Assembly (NCBI RefSeq): GCF_035818475.1
Contig: NZ_JAYMGV010000004.1
Location: 124,001 to 188,000, forward strand
Reading direction: 5' to 3'
Source: Cognatitamlana sp035818475
GTDB taxonomy: Bacteria > Bacteroidota > Bacteroidia > Flavobacteriales > Flavobacteriaceae
DNA: 64,000 nucleotides
In this document: piece by piece, positions 52,567 through 60,153 of the stretch
Position numbering within the stretch: position 1 is the first letter of the stretch
Layout: every line of letters starts with the position of its first letter
Made by a program: the position numbers and the translations under genes
Notes under the pieces: generated by a model
The model's input: only the letters and a program-made list of their open reading frames with translations
What the model was told of the DNA's origin: nothing
The model's database searches: none

Positions 52567-54369
52567 ATGTATAAAAATATAGTGATGAAAAAGTATAAAA
52601 TATTATTTATAATACTCATTCCGCTTTTAAGTATTCATGCTCAAATAGAAGAAAGAGGGGCGTATAATATGCCCTACTTGCGTTATGAAGCAGATGCAGG
52701 AATATATGGAGGAGGCGCTCAATTTAGAGGACCGTCTTACAATCAATCCAAAATAGAATCTGAAGCATCAGAACGAAAGTATATAGCATTGCCTGGTCAA
52801 GGGGCTTATGTGCAATGGCGTATACAAGATCAAGTAAATGGAATAACGCTTCGATTTACTATGCCAGATTCGCCAGATGGAACAGGGTTACAAGGTATGT
52901 TGGCTTTATATATTAATGATATTTTTATCTCAAATATTTCTTTAAGCTCGTATTACTCCTGGCAATATTTTTATAAAAATGGAGGGACGGATAATGAACC
53001 ACATAATGACCCCAGTGTAGGAAACCCCAGAATGCGATTTGATGAGATGAATTGGGTTTTACCATCAGTATTAGAGTCAGGAGATATCATTAAATTGCAA
53101 AAAAATCTTGATGATGGTATTGAATATGGTATTGATTTTATTGAAGCAGAATTGGTACCTGATAAAATAGAAAAACCAATAGGGTATATTGATGTTACAG
53201 AAGCACCTTTTAATGCCATTCCAAATGATAATATTGATGATTTTCGGGCATTTAGTGATGCTATAAGTTATGCTAATGCAAACAATGTAAACATTTATAT
53301 ACCTGAAGGAGAGTTTTACCTTAGTAATCAAATTCAATTAGATCAGGATAATAGATCAATACTAGGTGCAGGAATTTGGTATACAAAGCTTCATTTTACT
53401 GAAAAACCAACAAATAATAGATATGGAGGTATCTATTCCAGTGGTTCAAATATGCATATATCAAATTTTTCCATGTCATCAGCGGTTAACTATAGAGGGG
53501 CTTATAGAGCATTCGGGCAGCATTGGGGGAAGAATTCAATTATTGAAGATATTTGGATAACACATTTCTCTGTTGGATTTTGGGTTGCAGATTATAAAAC
53601 TAAGCAGCATAACACTGCAGATGGGTTGATTGTGAGAAACTGCCGTATTAGAAATACATATGCAGATGGGCTTAATTTTGCAAAAGGGTCAAGTAATTGT
53701 ATTCTGGAACATAGTAACATACGCAACACAGGAGATGATGCTATGGCATCCTGGTCATCTAATGTTGACGCAGTTGGACCCAATACGGGAAATATTTTCC
53801 GGTTCAATACTGTAGAAAATACCTGTAGAGCAGCAGGACTTGGAATATTTGGTGGACGGCAACACGTAGCACATCATTGCATTATTAGTGATTCATTTGC
53901 CGGGCCAGGTATCAGGGTAAACTCTACTTTTGAAGCACATCCTTTTGCTACAGATTCTGATGTAAACATACATGATATAACGGTTGAACGTTGTGGAACA
54001 AGAGATAATATTTGGGGCAATAAATTAGGTGCTCTGGATTTAAACGTTCGCTTTTATGATGTTAATAATATTCGTTTTGATAAGATTGACATCATTGACT
54101 CACAGGTAGATGGTGTTCATATTAGTAAAGCAAAAGGCATATACGCACTACATGATGTTTACCTTAAAAATATTAATATAACAGGAACAGCTAAAGATAA
54201 TGCTGGAGCTGGACACGGCATATTTGTTTCCAATAATAGCGTAGGTTGGATTGAAAACAATACTATTAATATAACTGGTGCTTTTTCGGGAAATATTTTT
54301 GAACAATCTTCAACATTCGAAATTAGGGAAGGAACTTTAAGTGAGCCATCCGTTAAAAAAAAAAGATAA
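52567..54369 (+). CDS. Secreted right-handed beta-helix polysaccharide-degrading enzyme, 3' frameshifted
   Basis: 600 aa as read, with a Sec signal ('FIILIPLLSIHAQ'); a start at 52585 would give a tighter signal peptide. Residues about 30-215 form a beta-sandwich binding domain. From about 220 there is a parallel beta-helix: 'PNDNIDDFRAFSDAISYANA', 'GLIVRNCRIRNTYADGLNFA' and 'ILEHSNIRNTGDDAMASWSS'. The DGLN and GDD acidic pairs, with the N-terminal module, recall GH87 (alpha-1,3-glucanase/mycodextranase) and related helices; I rate this tentative. The frame ends in a run of ten A at 54355-54364. One more A would join a T9SS signal ending at 54590. Confidence 0.75.
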   Translation: MYKNIVMKKYKILFIILIPLLSIHAQIEERGAYNMPYLRYEADAGIYGGGAQFRGPSYNQSKIESEASERKYIALPGQGAYVQWRIQDQVNGITLRFTMPDSPDGTGLQGMLALYINDIFISNISLSSYYSWQYFYKNGGTDNEPHNDPSVGNPRMRFDEMNWVLPSVLESGDIIKLQKNLDDGIEYGIDFIEAELVPDKIEKPIGYIDVTEAPFNAIPNDNIDDFRAFSDAISYANANNVNIYIPEGEFYLSNQIQLDQDNRSILGAGIWYTKLHFTEKPTNNRYGGIYSSGSNMHISNFSMSSAVNYRGAYRAFGQHWGKNSIIEDIWITHFSVGFWVADYKTKQHNTADGLIVRNCRIRNTYADGLNFAKGSSNCILEHSNIRNTGDDAMASWSSNVDAVGPNTGNIFRFNTVENTCRAAGLGIFGGRQHVAHHCIISDSFAGPGIRVNSTFEAHPFATDSDVNIHDITVERCGTRDNIWGNKLGALDLNVRFYDVNNIRFDKIDIIDSQVDGVHISKAKGIYALHDVYLKNINITGTAKDNAGAGHGIFVSNNSVGWIENNTINITGAFSGNIFEQSSTFEIREGTLSEPSVKKKR

Positions 54370-54590
54370 ACCGTCCACAAGTTTATTTAGATGCAAACGG
54401 AGCTCTTTCAATTAAAAATATAAAAACTGCCACAGATGTATGCTTTTTTGACATGCTGGGCAGAAAAACATTTCAAATAAAAATTAAGACACCTTCTTAT
54501 ACAATTAATACTAATGGTTTTGCTTCAGGTGTTTACCTTATAATGTTTGTTTCTAAAGAAGGTGTTTATAATCAAAAGGTGTATTTATGA
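54370..54590 (+). pseudogene. T9SS C-terminal sorting domain detached from the beta-helix gene
   Basis: In the +1 shifted frame the sequence reads PQVYLDANGALSIKNIKTAT, then 'DVCFFDMLGRKTFQIKIKT', 'NTNGFASGVYLIMFVSKEG' and 'VYNQKVYL' to a TGA at 54588-54590. This is a complete type A Por-secretion C-terminal domain. Its stop overlaps the next gene's ATG as ATGA, typical of coupled genes, so the original reading frame surely ended here. Confidence 0.85.
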
Positions 54591-56185
54591 CAATAAAAAA
54601 TATTAAACCAAACCGATTCTTCTTATTATTAATTCTATGTATAGAATTAGGATGTATTAATTCTTCCAATTCAAAACAGGAAAACAAAAAAGTACAACCA
54701 AATATTATTTATATCATGTCTGATGACCATGCACAAAGAGCCATTAGTGCCTATGGTCCAGATTTAAATAAGACACCTAATATTGATCGTATAGCAAAAG
54801 AGGGCGCTATTTTTAAAAACAGTTTTGTCAGTAATTCTATTTGTGCACCATCAAGAGCAGTTATGCTTACCGGAAAATTTAGCCATTTAAATGGTCAAAC
54901 AGATAACCTGAGAAGTTTTGATGGAAGCCAGCAAACATATCCTAAGATACTTCAGGCTAATGGCTATCAAACAGCACTGATAGGTAAATGGCATTTAAAA
55001 AGTGATCCTACAGGGTTTGATTTTTGGAGCGTTCACATAGGTCAGGGAGATTACTATAATCCAGATTTTAAAGAAATGGGTAAGACAAAAAGGTATAAAG
55101 GATATTCTCCAGATATTGTTAAAGAAAATGGCATTAACTGGTTAGAAAATAGAGACAAAGAAAAACCTTTTGCTATGCTATTACATTTTAAAGCCCCCCA
55201 TAGAAATTGGATGCCGGCACTTTCAAAATTAGAAATGTACGAGGATAAAGAATTTGATTTGCCGTCTAATTTTTTCGATAATTATGAAAATCGAGGCCGA
55301 GCTTCAAAAGAACAAGAGATGTCTATCTATGAAGATATGGAACTTGAGTGGGACCTTAAAATGAATGGCGCAGGAACAGCGTTTGAGAAAGAAAAATTTG
55401 AAAGGAAACTCAGTCGGTTTACAACAGAAGAGCGCCAACAATGGGACGCTTTTTATAATAAAATTAATGAAGACTTTAAATCTAAAAATCCACAAGGGAA
55501 AGATTTGGCAATATGGAAATACCAACGTTACCTAAGGGATTATTTAAAAGTGGTATCATCTGTAGATGATAATATAGGCGATGTACTTAATTATTTAGAT
55601 GAACATGGATTAGCCGAAAATACGATTGTAGTGTATACATCAGATCAAGGATTTTACATGGGTGAGCATGGTTGGTTTGACAAACGTTTTATGTATGAAG
55701 AATCATTAAGAACACCTCTCTTAATACGTTATCCAGCTAAAATTAAACCAAAAACTGTTGTTAACGGAATGGTACAAAATATAGATTATGCACCTACCTT
55801 TTTGGATTATGCAGGCATAGATACGCCTTCAGGTATTCAAGGCGAATCAATACGCCCACTGTTAGAAGGGAAAAAAGATGAAATAAGAGATGCTATTTTT
55901 TATCAATATTTTGAATACCCAGGGCCCCATGCCGTTAAAAGGCATTTTGGTATTCGTACATCCAGATATAAACTAATTCATTTCTATTATGATGTTGATG
56001 AATGGGAATTCTATGACTTGGAAAAAGACCCCAACGAGATGAAAAATCAATATGCCAACCCTAATTATAAAGCAATAATAAAAGAATTGAAAATTAAACT
56101 AAAAGACTTAAGAACCAAGTATAAAGATTCAGATGATAATAATTTTAAAATACAAACTCAGGATTTAAAAAGTAGTAAGGGTTAA
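54587..56185 (+). CDS. S1-family sulfatase (CAPSR), lipoprotein
   Basis: 532 aa. The lipoprotein signal ends 'LILCIELGCINS'. The metal site opens with 'NIIYIMSDDHAQRAISAYG'. The formylglycine motif is 'SICAPSRAVMLTG' with Cys at about residue 86. Other blocks are 'ALIGKWHLKSDPTGFD' and 'VVYTSDQGFYMGEHGWFDKR'; the C-terminus has 'WEFYDLEKDPNEMKNQYANP'. The overall layout resembles GlcNAc-6-sulfatase-like and related exo-sulfatases. Cys must be converted to formylglycine by a maturase not in this window. The start overlaps the end of the T9SS tail (ATGA). Sugar specificity unknown. Confidence 0.92.
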   Translation: MTIKNIKPNRFFLLLILCIELGCINSSNSKQENKKVQPNIIYIMSDDHAQRAISAYGPDLNKTPNIDRIAKEGAIFKNSFVSNSICAPSRAVMLTGKFSHLNGQTDNLRSFDGSQQTYPKILQANGYQTALIGKWHLKSDPTGFDFWSVHIGQGDYYNPDFKEMGKTKRYKGYSPDIVKENGINWLENRDKEKPFAMLLHFKAPHRNWMPALSKLEMYEDKEFDLPSNFFDNYENRGRASKEQEMSIYEDMELEWDLKMNGAGTAFEKEKFERKLSRFTTEERQQWDAFYNKINEDFKSKNPQGKDLAIWKYQRYLRDYLKVVSSVDDNIGDVLNYLDEHGLAENTIVVYTSDQGFYMGEHGWFDKRFMYEESLRTPLLIRYPAKIKPKTVVNGMVQNIDYAPTFLDYAGIDTPSGIQGESIRPLLEGKKDEIRDAIFYQYFEYPGPHAVKRHFGIRTSRYKLIHFYYDVDEWEFYDLEKDPNEMKNQYANPNYKAIIKELKIKLKDLRTKYKDSDDNNFKIQTQDLKSSKG

Positions 56186-56281
56186 GTGATGAAAAGATTA
56201 AACCTTAATTTATTTGTAATTATAAATAAGAACAACTTATTCTTTTGGTATTATTTGGAACAATTTCTAAAATATAGGATG

Positions 56282-56346
56282 TTACTGTAGAGCATAGAGT
56301 AGTTACATTATAACAATTAATATTTAATTATTTAATACATTTTTGG
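56282..56346 (+). promoter_or_regulatory. Promoter of sulfatase gene, 21-bp repeat and -7 box
   Basis: Repeat 1 at 56282 is TTACTGTAGAGCATAGA, repeat 2 at 56303 is TTACATTATAACAATTA (the weakest copy), 21 bp apart. TTTTGG begins at 56341, 38 bp after the start of repeat 2, within CATTTTTG. The ATG lies 89 nt after the start of repeat 1. Same layout as at 43100 and 60064. Confidence 0.55.
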
Positions 56347-56370
56347 ATTTTAAAATAAGTAAGATAAGTT

Positions 56371-57918
56371 ATGAAACAATTTCAATCCCTTTTAGTGTTA
56401 GTAATTATAGCTATTAATTGTAATGTATTTGCTCAAAATAATAAGCCAAATGTACTGATGTTTGTTGTAGATGATTTTAATGATAGAATAGCCCACTTTG
56501 GGGACGATCAAGCTATAACTCCTAATATAGACAAATTAGCTGAATTGGGTGTGTCTTTTACTAATGCTCAAACATCTGCAACATATTGTACACCTTCAAG
56601 GGTAGCGTTAATGACGGGAGTAGCACCGTGGAATTCGGGCTGTTATGCTGGGCAAACGCACCATACTGCACTTCCAAATAAAAAAACAATAGGAATGCTC
56701 TTTAAAGAAAACAATTATCAGGTTTATGGAGGCGGGAAAGTGTATCACCATATGCCAGGTTTTGTTGATTTAAGAGGTTATGATGAATATTTCCATTGGA
56801 ATCCCGCACAAAAGAAAAAAGGCTGGGGCTTATTTGCCTGGCGCGATAATAAAGCCGCCCCCAAAGAATTTCCAAAACCACATTCTGATATCGCTAAAGC
56901 CGCTTATGCAGGTTTTGATTTGACAACTATAGATAATGAACTGGAAGGTGAAATGGCTGATACTAAATTAGTTGATTGGACGGTAGAAGCCTTAAAGGGG
57001 AAAGGGAAAATGGATACTAAAAAACCATTTTTCTTATCTGTAGGATTATATGCACCTCATAAACCAAATTTTGTTCCTCAAAAATATTATGATTTGTACC
57101 CTTTAGATAAAATAAAATTGCCAGAATTAAGGGAAGATGATTTTGACGATTTACCAAAGAACGTACAAGAAATCATTAAAAGGAGAATCAACCATACACA
57201 TAAAGGAGTGGTTAGTGTTAAAGATGGATGGAAAAGAGCTATTCAAGGCTATTATGCCGCTTTATCGTATGCCGATGCACAATTTGGCAGGGTTTTAAAA
57301 GCACTCAAAGAAAACAAATTAGATAGAAATACAATCATTGTATTTTGGAGTGATAATGGCTATCATTTAGGAGAGAAAAAAATGTGGGCAAAACACACGC
57401 TATGGGAAAGAACAACTAATGTACCGGTATTTTTTGCAGGACCAGGAATTGCTGAAAATAAAGATTATAGAGGCGTTATAAGTTTGTTAGATATATACCC
57501 TACATTGGTTGAGGTTTGTGGCTTGAAAGGAGCAACGCCTTTAGATGGAGTAAGTATTGTAAATCAATTGAAAAAACCGAAAAAGATTATTGATCGAGCT
57601 GTTATTACAGCACAGAAAGATGGAAAATCTTTTAGCGTGTTTACAAACGAATATCATTATATGAGTCACCAAAATGGAGCAGGAGAAGAGCTTTACAGTA
57701 TTTCAGATATTCATGAGTTTGATAATTTGGCTATGGATTCTAAGTATGGAGATATAAAGCAATCATTAAAAGCTGCCTTACCAAAATCGCCTGCTAAAAT
57801 GGCGTTGGATATAAAAGCTTATAGATTAAAATTTGAAGGAGAAAACTTCAAATGGGTTAAAAAAACGACTGATATGAAGTCTAAAAAAGGAAAGAAAGGT
57901 AACAAAAAGAAAAAATAA
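56371..57918 (+). CDS. S1-family sulfatase (CTPSR), iduronate-2-sulfatase-like
   Basis: 515 aa with a Sec signal ending 'INCNVFAQ'. Metal site 'NVLMFVVDDFNDRIAHFG'; formylglycine motif 'ATYCTPSRVALMTG' with Cys at about residue 73; then 'GGGKVYHHMPGF', 'FFLSVGLYAPHKPNFVP' and 'IIVFWSDNGYHLGEKKMWAK'. The spacing resembles the S1_7 iduronate-2-sulfatase-like group, widespread in marine Bacteroidota where it acts on algal glycans. The C-terminus ends in a Lys-rich stretch (MKSKKGKKGNKKKK), unusual and possibly a surface-binding tail. It is driven by its own repeat-containing promoter. Confidence 0.92.
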   Translation: MKQFQSLLVLVIIAINCNVFAQNNKPNVLMFVVDDFNDRIAHFGDDQAITPNIDKLAELGVSFTNAQTSATYCTPSRVALMTGVAPWNSGCYAGQTHHTALPNKKTIGMLFKENNYQVYGGGKVYHHMPGFVDLRGYDEYFHWNPAQKKKGWGLFAWRDNKAAPKEFPKPHSDIAKAAYAGFDLTTIDNELEGEMADTKLVDWTVEALKGKGKMDTKKPFFLSVGLYAPHKPNFVPQKYYDLYPLDKIKLPELREDDFDDLPKNVQEIIKRRINHTHKGVVSVKDGWKRAIQGYYAALSYADAQFGRVLKALKENKLDRNTIIVFWSDNGYHLGEKKMWAKHTLWERTTNVPVFFAGPGIAENKDYRGVISLLDIYPTLVEVCGLKGATPLDGVSIVNQLKKPKKIIDRAVITAQKDGKSFSVFTNEYHYMSHQNGAGEELYSISDIHEFDNLAMDSKYGDIKQSLKAALPKSPAKMALDIKAYRLKFEGENFKWVKKTTDMKSKKGKKGNKKKK

Positions 57919-58020
57919 TTTTAATGATATGATCGATGTTTTACTTAGAAAACACAAATCGTAAAATAGCATTTTGATATTTACTTTATAAAAAAAACGG
58001 AATTCAACAAAATACAGCTT

Positions 58021-59718
58021 ATGAAAAAAATATTTTTATTGATGCCATTTTTATTTTTGACACTACTAGTTCAGGCACAAGAAAAAGTAGAGCAACCCAA
58101 TGTCCTTATTATTTTAACGGATGATGAAAATACAGATACAGTAGGTGCTTATGGAAGTGATGTATATACGCCTAACATAGATAAAATTGCTAAAAATGGC
58201 ATAAAATTCACAAATGCACATGTAGTACATACTATATGCAGTCCTTCTCGTTATGCTATTTTAACGGGTAGATACTATGATAATTCATATAGTGACCAAT
58301 ATTTAAGTGATTTTCCAGAAGGAAAGGTAGCCACCGTAGCTAACGCGGTCACTTTAGAAAAGGACGGCTTAAATTTAGTAGGTGTGTTAAAGCAAAATGG
58401 TTATACAACAGGGTTTGTGGGTAAAAGTCATGTTTTGGGGCATCACTTGATGAAAAGTAATAAAGGATGGGAAAAAGGAGGCTTACAAACTTATCCGTCT
58501 ACTGCAGATCCTAAAACAGATGCAGCGACCAATAAAAAAATGAAGGCAAACCATGAGTTTTGGAAAGACCTTGTAAAAGCGCATGGTTTTGATTATGCTA
58601 ATGGTGTCTATTCTGGAAATACAAGAGAACTCTATAATGAAAAGTCTAATTTTCATAATGTAGAGTGGACCGGCGATGCTGCTGTACAATTTATAGAAGA
58701 GCAGGCAAAAGAAACGAAACCTTTCTTTTTATATGTAGGGACTACTTATCCTCATGGCCCAGCTCCAGAACGTGTAGTGAAAGGAAATTATGTGGTATCC
58801 TTAGATACAGACCCTGCATATACAGGCGCAGGGTATAATCATGATAAAGATTACAGTAAAGTGATTGCTAATAGACAAGCTCTTAAAAATGATCCAAAGA
58901 ATAAAGAGTTGTCAAAAAAATCACCAACTGCAACATGGTGGGACGGTACTGTTGGAAACATTATCAATACACTAAAAGCAACAGGACAATATGAAAATAC
59001 AATTATTGTTTATATGTCAGATCACGGAAAGTTAAACGGTGGGAAATCTAGTTTATATCAAGGAGGAACACATATTCCATTATTAATACAATGGCCGAAA
59101 AAAATACAAGGAGACAGAACATTTAACCATGTTATAGGGAGTATAGATATAACACCTACAATTCTTGAAGCTTGTCAGGTACAAAAACCTGATAATATGC
59201 GTATAGACGGAAAAAGCTTTTTTTCTGTTTTAAAAGGAGCAGAAGAAGCACATAGAGAGGCTCTTGTGCTTAAAATGGGTTATGCCTATGCTTTAAGAAC
59301 AGATCATTGGAATTATATAGCAATTAGGTACTCTCCAGAAATAGAAAGGAATATAGCCCAAGGAAAAGATTTTATAGGGTTTAAAAAAGAAAAAATTGCG
59401 CAACCTTATTATATATTACATAAGCAGTTGGCACAAAAATCTTTTATGAAAAACAAGCATTATTTAGAGCGAAATCAGTTATTTAATACAGAGCTTGAAA
59501 ACCCGGAGGAAATTAATCTTTTTTTAAAAGCCCCTAAAAAGGCCTTAGAAATGAAAGCTCTGTTAACTAAACACTTAAAAGAAGTGAATACAAGGCCTTT
59601 TGGAGAGTTTTTTGGAGATAATCCTGACATTTTTGCTCCAGCTTCAAATGCTATTATGTATCCGGAAAAGGAAAGCACTCAAAATAATATTAAGTTAAAA
59701 AAGAAGCTTAAAGGTTAA
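58021..59718 (+). CDS. S1-family sulfatase (CSPSR)
   Basis: 565 aa with a Sec signal ending 'FLTLLVQAQ'. Metal site 'NVLIILTDDENTDTVGAYG'; formylglycine motif 'TICSPSRYAILTGRYY' with Cys at about residue 73; 'GFVGKSHVLGHH' replaces the commoner GKWHLG; and the C-terminal half has 'IIVYMSDHGKLNGGKSSLYQ'. Subfamily not assigned. It is followed by a terminator about 200 nt downstream. Target sugar unknown. Confidence 0.9.
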   Translation: MKKIFLLMPFLFLTLLVQAQEKVEQPNVLIILTDDENTDTVGAYGSDVYTPNIDKIAKNGIKFTNAHVVHTICSPSRYAILTGRYYDNSYSDQYLSDFPEGKVATVANAVTLEKDGLNLVGVLKQNGYTTGFVGKSHVLGHHLMKSNKGWEKGGLQTYPSTADPKTDAATNKKMKANHEFWKDLVKAHGFDYANGVYSGNTRELYNEKSNFHNVEWTGDAAVQFIEEQAKETKPFFLYVGTTYPHGPAPERVVKGNYVVSLDTDPAYTGAGYNHDKDYSKVIANRQALKNDPKNKELSKKSPTATWWDGTVGNIINTLKATGQYENTIIVYMSDHGKLNGGKSSLYQGGTHIPLLIQWPKKIQGDRTFNHVIGSIDITPTILEACQVQKPDNMRIDGKSFFSVLKGAEEAHREALVLKMGYAYALRTDHWNYIAIRYSPEIERNIAQGKDFIGFKKEKIAQPYYILHKQLAQKSFMKNKHYLERNQLFNTELENPEEINLFLKAPKKALEMKALLTKHLKEVNTRPFGEFFGDNPDIFAPASNAIMYPEKESTQNNIKLKKKLKG

Positions 59719-60063
59719 AAAGGGCAAGAGGACTATCTGATAACATGAAATAGAAACTACAAATCCCTAATAATAAGGAAGAGACAATAACTTAAAACCT
59801 TATTGATGAATTCATGGGAAAAGACAAAGCAGTACTTTTAAATGTAGAATAAATAATAAACTATTCAATAAAAAAATAGAGTTTGATTACTAGCAACGCT
59901 ATTTCTATAGCGTAGATGTTTGTCAAGGGTTTAATTATAATAATTGAACCCTTTTTTATTACCTCATATAGATAATGAAAAATACCAAGTAAGGCAGAAT
60001 TTTATAAGCATCTTATTATTTAAAGGCCTTTAACAGGTCATTTTTTCTACCGGTTACTAGGTG
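59719..60063. other. Intergenic region between sulfatase and GH97 genes
   Basis: About 345 nt without coding potential. It contains a small hairpin (acgctat/atagcgt, 59896-59913) and a terminator (separate entry). The next promoter begins at 60064. Confidence 0.5.
59925..59957 (+). terminator. Intrinsic terminator
   Basis: A 12-bp stem aagggtttaatt/aattgaaccctt (one G-T) with a 5-nt loop and a following T-run. Confidence 0.75.
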
Positions 60064-60128
60064 TTACGATGTAGCGGTATTTTGTTACTCTATAGCATTA
60101 TAGAAGCTTATTAATTTTTGAATTTTGG
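60064..60128 (+). promoter_or_regulatory. Promoter of GH97 gene, 21-bp repeat and -7 box
   Basis: Repeat 1 at 60064 is TTACGATGTAGCGGTAT, repeat 2 at 60085 is TTACTCTATAGCATTAT, 21 bp apart. TTTTGG begins at 60123, 38 bp after the start of repeat 2, within GAATTTTG. The ATG at 60154 lies 90 nt after the start of repeat 1, almost the same as at 56282. Confidence 0.62.
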
Positions 60129-60153
60129 ATTGTATAAAAACTTTACAAACACT

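Noticed and set aside
57931..58020. Possible repeat promoter before the sulfatase at 58021
   Set aside because: TTAC and TAGCAT words occur but not at 21-bp spacing or with the -7 box at the fixed distance.
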